Shown piece by piece: positions 1-6,101 of a stretch of 6,875 nt of DNA (within the stretch, counting starts at the first letter, position 1; the number at the start of each line of letters is the position of its first letter). The position numbers were made by a program, and so were the translations under genes. The stretch comes from Hadesarchaea archaeon (lineage in GTDB: Archaea; Hadarchaeota; Hadarchaeia; Hadarchaeales; WYZ-LMO6). The notes beneath the pieces were generated by a model that worked only from the letters and a program-made list of their open reading frames with translations, was not told the DNA's origin and ran no database searches. The DNA is taken from the NCBI GenBank assembly GCA_004347925.1, contig QNVD01000266.1:1-6875 (forward strand). The letters are read 5' to 3'.

Positions 1-3000
1 CCCGACAAAACGAGGTACCTGGCCCTTTACTTCTCCGGTCCCATAAGGTCCGCCGGGGGAACGGCGGCGGCCCTGGCGGTGCTGACCGGGGACTTCGTGC
101 GCAGGAAGCTCCTGCTGGATAGGTACAAGCCCACCGAGAGGGAGATAGAGAGGTTCGTGGAGGAGGTGAACCTCTACTCCACCGAGCTCTCCCACCTCCA
201 GTACACCCCCACCCCGGAGGAGGTCAGGCTGGCGGTCAGCAACCTCCCGGTGGAGCTGACCGGGGAGCCCACCAGCAGGGACGTGACGGTCATGGCTTAC
301 CGCGACCTCCCCAGGGTGGGGCACAACTTCGTGAGGGGAGGCGCCGTCCTGGCCCTGGCGGAAGGCGTGCTGCAGAAGGCCCCCAAGATCCTGAAGTACG
401 TGAGGAAGCTGGGTATAGAGGGCTGGGACTGGCTGGAGGAACTCGCGAAGAGCTCCCCCTCGGAGGAGAGGGAGGAGGTGGAGGAGGCCAAGTACCTGGA
501 GGAGGTGATAGGGGGAAGGCCCGTGATCTCCTATCCCGGGAGACCGGGGGGCTTCAGGCTCAGGTACGGCAGGTCCAGGAACACGGGGATAGCGGCGGTG
601 GGGGTGCATCCCGCCACCATGGTGGTGCTGGAGGGCTTTTTGGCCGTGGGCACCCAGCTGAAGCTTGAGCGCCCCGGCAAGGGGGGAGCGGTGGCCCCGG
701 TGGACACCATAGAGGGGCCCACGGTCAAGCTCCGGGACGGCTCCGTGGTCAGGATCTCCTCGGTGGAGGAGGCGGAGAGGCTGAAGGGCCAGGTGGAGGA
801 GATCCTGTGCCTGGGGGACCTCCTGGTGGACTTCGGGGAGTTCTTGGAGAACAACCATCCCCTCCTCCCCGCGGGGTACTGCGAGGAGTGGTGGGCGCAG
901 GAGGTGGAGAGGGCCAGGAAGGGGGAGGAGTTTTCCACGGATCTCTCCCCCTACCTCCTTCCCCCCTACCCCGCGCCTCCGGCCAGGCTGGCGGTGGAGA
1001 TCTCGGAGAAGCTGGGGGTCCCCCTCCACCCCCACTACACCTACCTCTACCACGAGGTGGAGAGGGAGGACCTGCTGGAGCTGGCCAGGTGGCTTTGCTC
1101 GGGGGAGGCGGAGTTCGAGGGGGAGGAGCTCAAGGCCCTCGTCCTCCCCAGGGAGGAGGGACCCAAGAGGATCCTGGAACTGCTGGGCGTTCCCCACCGG
1201 GTGGAGAACGGAAAGGTGAGGATAGAGGAGCACGCCCTCCCCCTCTGCCGCACGCTGGGGATCCTGAAGGGGAGGGAGAGGACCCCGGAGAGGCTGGAGA
1301 GGGAGGAGGAGCGGGACGTGATGCTCCTGCTTCAGAAGGTCTCCGGCTTCCCCGTGAGGAAGAAGGCCCCCACCTGGGTGGGGAGCAAGATGGGAAGGCC
1401 GGAGAAGGCGAAGCCCAGGGAGATGGACCCTCCCCCCCACCTCCTCTTCCCGGTGGGCCAGGCGGGTGGACCCACCAGGAGCATCCTGAAGGCGGCCTCC
1501 TCCAAGGAGGGCCTCAGGGTGGAGCTGGCGAACCTCAAGTGCCCCTCCTGCGGGACGGTGGGGTTGACCAGGAAGTGCCCCAACTGCGGGGAGAGGACGG
1601 AGTTCGTGAAGGCCTGTCCCAAGTGCGGAAGGCCCACCCTGAGGGGGAGGTGCCAGACGTGCGGGGTCAGGGAGGAGTTCTTCAGCGAGAGGATGCTGGA
1701 CCTGAAGGGCATGCTGGAGGAGGCGGAGAGGAGGCTGGGGGAGAAGGCGCCGCCGGAGCTCAAGGGGGTGAAGGGGATGAGCAGCGCCTACAAGGTGCCC
1801 GAGCCCCTGGAGAAGGGGATCCTGAGGGCGAAGCACGAGCTGCGCGTTTTCAAGGATGGGACGGTTCGCTTCGACGCCACCAACCTGCCCCTGACCCACT
1901 TCACCCCCAGAGAGGTGGGGGTCTCCGTGGAGCGTCTGAGGGAGCTGGGCTACACCAGGGACTACCTGGGGGAGCCGCTGGAGAGGGAGGACCAGCTGGT
2001 GGAGCTGAAGGTGCAGGACGTGATCCTATGCGAGGAGGGGGCCAGGTACCTGCTGAGGGCCGCCAGGTTCGTGGATGAGCTGCTGGAGAAGTTCTACGGC
2101 CTGCCTCCCTACTACAGGGCCAAGCGGAAGGAGGATCTGCTGGGCCATCTGGTGGTGGGCCTCTCCCCCCACACCTCCGTGGGCATGGTGGGGAGGATCG
2201 TGGGCTTCACGAAGGCCAACGTGGGCTACGCCCACCCCTACTTCCACGCGGCGAAGAGAAGGGACTGCTTTGCCTCCGAGACGGTGGTTCCCCTGCTGAT
2301 AGAGGGGAAGGGCTGGAGGATCGTGAGGCTGGGGGATTTTGTGGAAGACCTCATCAGGCGGTCCAACCCGGAGCTAACGGAGTTCGGGGACCTCGTGGTG
2401 AGGACCAGAGGGATATACACCCTCGCCCTCGACCGCGACCTCAAATACAAGCTCAGGCCCGTGGTGGCTTTCTCGAAGCATCCGGCCCAGGACCATCTGG
2501 TGAGGCTCGAGGCGGGGGGGAGGACCCTCCTGGTGAGCGGGCTTCACCCGATCCTCGACCGCAGGCTGGAGAGGGTGGAGGCACACAGGGCCTCCCGCCT
2601 CCTGCTCCCCGCCAGGATAGAGATTCCTGAGGAGGACGTGGCCCGGATAGACCTCCTGGACTTCGCGGAGGAGAGGAGCACGGTGGTGGTGGGGATCAGA
2701 GGGGCCCTGGAGAAGTTCTGGAGGGAGAGGGGGCTCACGAAGGAGAGGGGGTTGAAGGCTGCCGCGCAGCTCACGGGAAGGAGCTGGAGAACGCTGAGGA
2801 ACTACCTTTACACTCACCGGGGCATGCCCCTGGACGTTCTGAGGGCCCTGGGGGTCCCCATACCCGAGGGGGTTCTCCTCAAGCAGGCCCGCACCAGAAG
2901 GGCCTTCCCGAGGTTCATCAGGGTCGACCGCCGCTTCCTGAGGTTGCTCGGGTTGTACGTGGCGGAGGGGCATTTGGGGAGGAACCGGGTGAACTTCGCC

Positions 3001-4416
3001 GTCCGCGATCGGGCGAGGGTTCGCGAGCTCAAAAGGATGATCGAGAGATGCTTCGGCCTTTCACCCACCCTCTCCGGCAACACGCTCACGATCAGCTCGA
3101 GGATCATCCACGATCTCTTCGAGGGGCTGGGGGCGGGAGGCAGGGCCCCGTCGAAGCGCGTCCCCCCCTTCGTCTTCTCCCTGCCCCTGGAGAGGGTGGG
3201 GTACTTCCTGCAGGGGTACTTCGAGGGGAATGGGGGGAACGGCGAGGGCGGGGTGGAGGTTTGCACCTCCGCAAGCGAGATGCTGGTAAGGGACTTGGAG
3301 TTCCTCCTCCTCAGGTTCGGCATCCCCTGCGTCATCGAGAGAGAGGAGAGGACTCACCCCGGGGCCGGAAGGTCCCTCCCGGGGAAGGGGCGCGGCCCGA
3401 GGCCCGTCACGTACAAGCTGAGGATTCACGGAGCCGCGTCCGAATTCCGCAGGAGGATAGGCCTCATGGGGGGGGAGGAGAACTCGAAGGTCCGAGGCAT
3501 CCTTCTCGAAAGCGGCGCGGGGGGACCCGAGATGAGGTTCCTGGGGGGGGAGGTGCTCGAGAGCCCGGCGAGGAGGGAGATAGTCCGGGAGTCCCAGCCC
3601 CTGTACAGCTTCACCGTCGAAGGTCTTCACAACGCCATCGCCTCCGGGTTCTCGGTGGGGCAGTGCGACGGGGACGAGGACGCCGTGATGCTCCTGCTGG
3701 ATGCCCTCCTCAACTTCAGCAGGAAGTTCCTGCCGGCCACCAGGGGGGGCTTCATGGACGCCCCCCTGGTGCTCAACGTGAGGATAGATCCAGCCGAGGT
3801 GGACAAGGAGGTTCACAACATGGACATCATGTTCAGGTACCCCTTGGAGTTCTACGAGGCCACCCTCAGGGGGGCCCATCCCACCGAGGTCCTCCCCCTC
3901 ATGGAGATCGTCGAGAAGAGGCTGGGGAAGGAGGGACAGTACGAGGGGCTGGCCTTCAACGTGCACACCTCCGACCTGGCCCTGGGTCCCCTCACCTCCA
4001 CCTACTCCACGCTGGAGAGCATGGAGGAGAAGGTGACGGCCCAGCTGACCCTGGCCAGGAAGATAAGGGCGGTGGACGAGAGGGACGTGGCGGAGAGGGT
4101 GATAGACCACCACCTCATCCCCGACCTGAAGGGGAACCTGCGCAAGTTCTCCACCCAGCAGTTCAGGTGCACGGGCTGCAACACCAAGTACAGGCGTCTT
4201 CCCCTCCTCGGGAGGTGTCTGGAGTGCGGGGGCAACCTCGTCCTTACGGTTCCCAGGGGAGGGGTGGAGAAGTACCTCCGCACCGCCATGAGGGTGGCGG
4301 AGGAGTTCGGGGTCAGCGAGTACACCAAGCAGCGCCTGAAGCTGATGGAGAGCGACATAAAGTCGGTGTTCGAGAGCGACGCCGAGAAGCAGACCAGCTT
4401 GGCGGACTTTTTGTGA
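1..4416 (+). CDS. polC: DNA polymerase D large subunit DP2, 5'-partial, interrupted by an intein
   Basis: Catalytic large subunit of the archaeal replicative polymerase PolD, which works with the small exonuclease subunit DP1 (not in this window). The frame is open from base 1: the first 26 codons contain the conserved SGPIRSAGGTAAALAVL stretch, so the GTG at 79 is internal and the true start lies upstream. There are 1471 codons in the window; removing the 466-residue intein leaves 1005, close to the family's usual 1100-1270 once the missing N-terminus is added. Visible landmarks, in window residue numbers: a conserved MGRPEKA motif near 464; a Cys cluster of four CxxC pairs at about 514-554; HAAKRRD at 749-755 leading, after splicing, into CDGDED with the two catalytic Asp codons at 3667 and 3673; a second zinc motif at about 1390-1409; and a C-terminal PIP box. 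The stop is TGA. The family assignment is secure; the N-terminus and promoter are not visible. Confidence 0.97.
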   Translation, partial: PDKTRYLALYFSGPIRSAGGTAAALAVLTGDFVRRKLLLDRYKPTEREIERFVEEVNLYSTELSHLQYTPTPEEVRLAVSNLPVELTGEPTSRDVTVMAYRDLPRVGHNFVRGGAVLALAEGVLQKAPKILKYVRKLGIEGWDWLEELAKSSPSEEREEVEEAKYLEEVIGGRPVISYPGRPGGFRLRYGRSRNTGIAAVGVHPATMVVLEGFLAVGTQLKLERPGKGGAVAPVDTIEGPTVKLRDGSVVRISSVEEAERLKGQVEEILCLGDLLVDFGEFLENNHPLLPAGYCEEWWAQEVERARKGEEFSTDLSPYLLPPYPAPPARLAVEISEKLGVPLHPHYTYLYHEVEREDLLELARWLCSGEAEFEGEELKALVLPREEGPKRILELLGVPHRVENGKVRIEEHALPLCRTLGILKGRERTPERLEREEERDVMLLLQKVSGFPVRKKAPTWVGSKMGRPEKAKPREMDPPPHLLFPVGQAGGPTRSILKAASSKEGLRVELANLKCPSCGTVGLTRKCPNCGERTEFVKACPKCGRPTLRGRCQTCGVREEFFSERMLDLKGMLEEAERRLGEKAPPELKGVKGMSSAYKVPEPLEKGILRAKHELRVFKDGTVRFDATNLPLTHFTPREVGVSVERLRELGYTRDYLGEPLEREDQLVELKVQDVILCEEGARYLLRAARFVDELLEKFYGLPPYYRAKRKEDLLGHLVVGLSPHTSVGMVGRIVGFTKANVGYAHPYFHAAKRRDCFASETVVPLLIEGKGWRIVRLGDFVEDLIRRSNPELTEFGDLVVRTRGIYTLALDRDLKYKLRPVVAFSKHPAQDHLVRLEAGGRTLLVSGLHPILDRRLERVEAHRASRLLLPARIEIPEEDVARIDLLDFAEERSTVVVGIRGALEKFWRERGLTKERGLKAAAQLTGRSWRTLRNYLYTHRGMPLDVLRALGVPIPEGVLLKQARTRRAFPRFIRVDRRFLRLLGLYVAEGHLGRNRVNFAVRDRARVRELKRMIERCFGLSPTLSGNTLTISSRIIHDLFEGLGAGGRAPSKRVPPFVFSLPLERVGYFLQGYFEGNGGNGEGGVEVCTSASEMLVRDLEFLLLRFGIPCVIEREERTHPGAGRSLPGKGRGPRPVTYKLRIHGAASEFRRRIGLMGGEENSKVRGILLESGAGGPEMRFLGGEVLESPARREIVRESQPLYSFTVEGLHNAIASGFSVGQCDGDEDAVMLLLDALLNFSRKFLPATRGGFMDAPLVLNVRIDPAEVDKEVHNMDIMFRYPLEFYEATLRGAHPTEVLPLMEIVEKRLGKEGQYEGLAFNVHTSDLALGPLTSTYSTLESMEEKVTAQLTLARKIRAVDERDVAERVIDHHLIPDLKGNLRKFSTQQFRCTGCNTKYRRLPLLGRCLECGGNLVLTVPRGGVEKYLRTAMRVAEEFGVSEYTKQRLKLMESDIKSVFESDAEKQTSLADFL
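1540..1662 (+). other. DP2 eight-cysteine zinc-binding cluster
   Basis: Four CxxC pairs lie in about 41 residues, with Cys codons at 1540/1549, 1576/1585, 1615/1624 and 1651/1660. The spacing suits two structural zinc sites, a known feature of this part of DP2. All eight cysteines are present, so the domain looks intact. Confidence 0.85.
2749..2859 (+). other. Helix-turn-helix-like DNA-recognition segment of the intein
   Basis: About 37 residues just before the endonuclease core read as a helix-turn-helix: GLKAAAQLTGRSWRTLRNYL followed by a MPLDVLRALGVP tail. Similar segments precede the LAGLIDADG core in several archaeal inteins and probably help bind the homing site. This call rests on pattern only. 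Confidence 0.5.
2944..3234 (+). other. LAGLIDADG endonuclease core within the intein
   Basis: The first motif, LLGLYVAEGH (2944-2973), keeps its acidic residue as Glu at 2965. The second, FLQGYFEGNG (3205-3234), matches the common archaeal form ending in EGDG, except that the acidic position is Asn (AAT at 3229-3231). Monomeric LAGLIDADG enzymes use one acidic residue from each motif to bind the metal, so this domain may be inactive or may only nick. Spacing between the motifs, about 85 residues, is normal for a single-chain enzyme. Recognition of the motifs is firm; loss of activity is an inference. Confidence 0.85.
4168..4227 (+). other. DP2 C-terminal zinc ribbon
   Basis: Two CxxC pairs (Cys codons at 4168/4177 and 4216/4225) separated by 12 residues form a four-cysteine zinc motif in the C-extein. 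It lies in the region known to be needed for assembly with DP1 and for polymerase activity in PolD. Confidence 0.75.
4390..4413 (+). other. PIP box (PCNA-binding motif) at the DP2 C-terminus
   Basis: The last eight residues, QTSLADFL, fit the PIP consensus Q-x-x-(L/I/M)-x-x-(F/Y)-(F/Y/L). A PIP motif at the extreme C-terminus of DP2 is expected, because PolD is tethered to the sliding clamp. Its presence also supports TGA at 4414 as the true stop. Confidence 0.75.
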
Positions 4417-4430
4417 TTCCAAGCCTTTTA

Positions 4431-4447
4431 TCCTCCCCCGGGGAGGA
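4431..4447 (+). promoter_or_regulatory. Inverted repeat overlapping the V4R gene Shine-Dalgarno
   Basis: TCCTCCCC (4431-4438) and GGGGAGGA (4440-4447) are perfect reverse complements around a single central C. The right arm contains GGAGG (4442-4446), the likely Shine-Dalgarno, nine bases from the ATG at 4456. If the RNA folds, with a loop opened to at least three bases, the ribosome site would be masked. A simple GC-rich chance palindrome is the alternative. The T-rich CCTTTTATCC just before it (4423-4432) could be a weak TATA box, but it lies only about 28 bases from the ATG and would then imply a leaderless start. Confidence 0.45.
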
Positions 4448-4455
4448 GGGAGTGG

Positions 4456-4986
4456 ATGGACTCCTATCGGAAGGCCGAGAAGGAGATAGCGGAGTACCTG
4501 CGGTCCCACTGGAAGAAGGCCTTCGAGCTCTGGATGGGATGCCTGGTGGACGCCGGCAGGATCCTGGAGTTCTCCCCTCCCGCGGTGAGGGAGGACATCT
4601 GGCTGGAAACCTGCAACACCTTCCTCTACGACACGGGCTTCAGATCCGGGAAAAGGACGGCCCAGTGGCTCTACCGCACCTTCGGGCTGAGGAGGAAGAG
4701 CCTCAAGGAGAGGACCATCTACACGGACGTTTTCTTCTCCCAGAGCGGCATGGGGGAGATAGCCCTGCTGGAGGATGAGGAGGGGAAGATCCTGAGGTTC
4801 AGGGGGGGAAGCTACTTCGCCAGGGAGATGGGCAGGGTGGGCAGGAAGGTGTGCTACTACTTGGCGGGCTTCATCGCGGGTGCCACCCAGCACTTCACCG
4901 GAAGGGACTACCGGGTGGAGGAGCTCAGGTGCTACTCCAACCGGGATCCCCACTGCGAGTTCAGGGCCAGACCCCTCTCCGCTTGA
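4456..4986 (+). CDS. V4R (4-vinyl reductase) domain protein
   Basis: A 176-residue soluble protein with no signal peptide or membrane segment. The C-terminal half carries the V4R signature: GRKVCYYLAGFIAG (129-142), then TGRDYRVEELRC and DPHCEF, with Cys133, Cys159 and Cys167 at conserved positions. Upstream, GFRSGKRTAQWL (61-72) also fits the family. V4R domains share a TRAPP/Bet3-like fold, bind small molecules or metal through the C-terminal cysteines, and occur in BchJ, in sensor domains of XylR/DmpR-type regulators, and as stand-alone archaeal proteins of unknown role. No DNA-binding or enzymatic domain is fused here, so a ligand-sensing or carrier role is only a guess. The ATG is preceded by GGAGG at nine bases. 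The gene starts 39 bases after polC and could be co-transcribed with it. Family call firm; function unknown. Confidence 0.88.
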   Translation: MDSYRKAEKEIAEYLRSHWKKAFELWMGCLVDAGRILEFSPPAVREDIWLETCNTFLYDTGFRSGKRTAQWLYRTFGLRRKSLKERTIYTDVFFSQSGMGEIALLEDEEGKILRFRGGSYFAREMGRVGRKVCYYLAGFIAGATQHFTGRDYRVEELRCYSNRDPHCEFRARPLSA

Positions 4987-4987
4987 C

Positions 4988-4993
4988 CTATAT
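4988..4993 (+). promoter_or_regulatory. TATA box of tRNA-Ser
   Basis: CTATAT lies two bases after the V4R stop codon, in an otherwise GC-rich stretch. Its centre is about 26 bases upstream of the tRNA 5' end at 5017, the standard archaeal TATA-to-start distance. This indicates that the tRNA has its own promoter. Confidence 0.65.
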
Positions 4994-5016
4994 CCCCCCT
5001 CTCGGAGAAGGATGGG

Positions 5017-5104
5017 GCCGGGGTAGCCTAGCCAGGTAAGGCGACAGCCTCGAGAGCTGTTGACCCTTCGGGTCTCGAGGGTTCAAATCCCTCCCCCGGC
5101 GCCA
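5017..5104 (+). tRNA. tRNA-Ser(CGA)
   Basis: A complete class II cloverleaf. Acceptor stem GCCGGGG (5017-5023) pairs with CCCCGGC (5094-5100). The D arm is GCC/GGC with a GG-containing loop. The anticodon stem ACAGC/GCTGT encloses the loop CTCGAGA, giving anticodon CGA at 5051-5053 (reads UCG). The long variable arm has the stem GACCC/GGGTC closed by TTC, and the T arm is GAGGG TTCAAAT CCCTC. The discriminator is G (5101), as expected for archaeal serine tRNA, and CCA is encoded (5102-5104). No intron is seen: the anticodon loop is the normal seven bases. Confidence 0.96.
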
Positions 5105-5113
5105 GCCCTAAGG

Positions 5114-5127
5114 GGAAACTATATTTT
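5114..5127 (+). promoter_or_regulatory. BRE and TATA box of thi4
   Basis: A purine-rich GGAAAC followed by TATATTTT (5120-5127) is the best archaeal BRE/TATA match in the window. The centre near 5123 predicts a transcript start at about 5147-5151, next to the ATG at 5152, so the mRNA is probably leaderless. The T-run at 5124-5127, 20 bases past the tRNA, may also help end tRNA transcription. Confidence 0.65.
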
Positions 5128-5151
5128 GCTTCCGTGGGAGTAGAGGGCGGG

Positions 5152-5922
5152 ATGGAGAGGGAAATAGCGACCAGGATCATAGGGGAGTTCTCCCGTTCCC
5201 TGCTGGAGAGCCTGGAGCTGGAGGTGGTGGTGGTGGGGGCGGGACCAGCCGGCCTGACGGCCGCCAGGTACCTAGCCAGCAGGGGGGTGAGGACGGCCGT
5301 TTTCGAGCGCAACCTTTGGGTGGGAGGAGGGATGTGGGGGGGAGGGATGCTCTTTCCCAGGATAGCGGTGGAGAGGGAGGCGGCCCCCCTCCTGGAGGAG
5401 GTCGGGGTGAGGCTGAGGGGAGAGGGGGAGCTGCTCACCGCGGATGCCGTGGAGGCCGTGGCCAAGTGCACCTCCTCTGCCATAGACGCCGGGGCGAGGA
5501 TCCTGGTGGGGCTGGAGGCGGAGGACCTGGTGGTGAAGGAGGGGAGGGTGTGCGGGGTGGTGGTGAACTGGAGGGCGGTGAGCCTCTCCAGGCTGCACGT
5601 GGATCCGGTTGGGGTGCTGGCCAGGGTGGTCATAGACTCCACGGGCCACGAGGCCTCCCTCGCCAGGATGCTGGAGAAAAAGGTTCCGGATGTCAGGTTC
5701 CCCACCCCCACCGGTAAGATGATGGGGGAGGGTCCCATGTTCGCGGAGAGGGCGGAGGAGGAGGTGGTGAGGTACACCTCGGAGGTTTACCCGGGCTTGA
5801 TCGTGGCGGGGATGGCGGTCGGCGCGGTATTCGGCCTGCCCAGGATGGGGCCGGTCTTCGGAGGCATGCTCCTCTCGGGGAGGAGGGCGGCGGAGCTGGC
5901 CCTCCAGAGGCTGGGTAGGTAG
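5152..5922 (+). CDS. thi4: Thi4 family sulfide-dependent ADP-thiazole synthase
   Basis: Makes the ADP-bound thiazole carboxylate precursor of thiamine from NAD+, glycine and sulfide, in the cytoplasm. The 256 residues show the Rossmann nucleotide-binding motif GAGPAG (29-34), the Thi4 signature WVGGGMWGGGMLF (56-68), LHVDP (148-152), STGHE (163-167) and the C-terminal GLPRMGPVFGGMLLSG (228-243). Yeast Thi4 has a sacrificial Cys in the motif aligned with LHVDP; here it is His149, as in methanogen Thi4, which takes sulfur from free sulfide with Fe(II) and is catalytic. Asp151 and His166, the expected metal-binding residues, are present. ATG 5152 is chosen over the in-frame GTG at 5134 because the TATA box places the transcript start downstream of that GTG, and because the added residues do not match the family. 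No TPP riboswitch is seen upstream; only 47 bases separate the gene from the tRNA. Length is normal. Confidence 0.93.
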   Translation: MEREIATRIIGEFSRSLLESLELEVVVVGAGPAGLTAARYLASRGVRTAVFERNLWVGGGMWGGGMLFPRIAVEREAAPLLEEVGVRLRGEGELLTADAVEAVAKCTSSAIDAGARILVGLEAEDLVVKEGRVCGVVVNWRAVSLSRLHVDPVGVLARVVIDSTGHEASLARMLEKKVPDVRFPTPTGKMMGEGPMFAERAEEEVVRYTSEVYPGLIVAGMAVGAVFGLPRMGPVFGGMLLSGRRAAELALQRLGR

Positions 5923-5940
5923 GCGGGGCTGTTCCCCCGC
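5923..5940 (+). terminator. GC-rich hairpin just after thi4
   Basis: GCGGGG (5923-5928) and CCCCGC (5935-5940) form a perfect six-pair stem with a six-base loop, starting directly after the TAG. There is no U-run behind it, so it is not a classical intrinsic terminator. It could protect the mRNA 3' end, or it could be chance in a GC-rich region. Confidence 0.35.
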
Positions 5941-6057
5941 GTGTGGGCGCCCTTCTCATCGCCTCGCTCCTGGGGCCATGGCTACGGGGAAGAGGGCCCC
6001 GCCCATCTTTCTCTCCCGGGAAGGTTTTTAGCACATGCGAGCGGGAAACCCCACACC

Positions 6058-6063
6058 CTTTTA
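6058..6063 (+). promoter_or_regulatory. Candidate TATA element of the radical SAM gene
   Basis: CTTTTA, centred near 6061, would place the transcript start at about 6086 and give a short leader of about 16 bases holding the GGAG at 6093-6096, five bases from the ATG. It lies inside the loop of the small inverted repeat CACCC/GGGTG. TTTTTA at 6025-6030 is an alternative. Both are weak matches. Confidence 0.3.
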
Positions 6064-6101
6064 GGGGTGGGTAGCTCACAGGGTTTCGCGGGGGAGAGGA
6101 G

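Larger units (their letters stand above)
2266..3663 (+). mobile_element. Intein in DP2 with DOD (LAGLIDADG) homing endonuclease
   Basis: A 466-residue in-frame insertion splits the DP2 active-site motif between AKRRD and CDGDED. Intein blocks seen: block A begins with the nucleophile Cys1 (CFASETVVPL); block B is LLVSGLHPIL, a Ser-x-x-His version of the usual Thr-x-x-His at 2536-2547; blocks F and G are PLYSFTVEGLHN and AIASGFSVGQ, followed by Cys +1. The middle carries a helix-turn-helix-like segment and two LAGLIDADG motifs. Inteins at this DP2 site are known, for example in Pyrococcus, where one ending in Gln has been studied and splices. Oddities: C-terminal Gln rather than Asn, the penultimate His replaced by Gly, and an Asn in the second LAGLIDADG motif. 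Expected role: excise itself after translation and join the exteins; formerly or still spread by homing into intein-free polC alleles. Arg codon use (CGC, CGG, AGA beside AGG) is more mixed than in the exteins. Confidence 0.95.
5923..6101 (+). other. Intergenic region between thi4 and the radical SAM gene
   Basis: 179 bases without a credible gene. Possible pairings are TGGGCG (5944-5949) with CGCCCA (6000-6005), GGGGCC (5972-5977) with GGCCCC (5995-6000, sharing base 6000 with the first pairing), and CACCC (6054-6058) with GGGTG (6065-6069). T-rich TTTTTA at 6025-6030 and CTTTTA at 6058-6063 are the only AT-rich spots and could be TATA elements. I see no tRNA, C/D-box motifs or TPP riboswitch signature. 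Confidence 0.5.

Noticed and set aside
79..81. GTG as the start codon of DP2
   Set aside because: The frame is open through base 1 and the 26 codons upstream encode the conserved GPIRSAGGTA region, so the gene starts before the window.
807..2078. A 423-codon + strand frame inside DP2
   Set aside because: Gly/Glu/Pro-rich translation of the second codon position of DP2; no domain, and fully overlapped by a firmly identified gene.
3048..4778. A 576-codon open frame on the + strand in another frame
   Set aside because: It overlaps DP2 and the V4R gene out of frame, and consists of Gly/Arg/Pro/Glu-rich sequence without motifs.
3061..4953. A 630-codon open frame on the minus strand across the DP2 C-terminus and V4R gene
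   Set aside because: It is a shadow of the purine-rich, high-GC coding on the + strand. Its translation is Pro/Leu/Gly/His-rich low-complexity text with no recognisable domain, while the + strand frames show clear conserved motifs.
5134..5136. GTG as the start codon of thi4
   Set aside because: It lies upstream of the transcript start predicted from the TATA box at 5120-5127, lacks a Shine-Dalgarno, and adds six residues that do not match the family.
5105..5151. A TPP riboswitch ahead of thi4
   Set aside because: Only 47 bases separate the tRNA from the ATG, too few for the aptamer, and no conserved thi-box bases are present.
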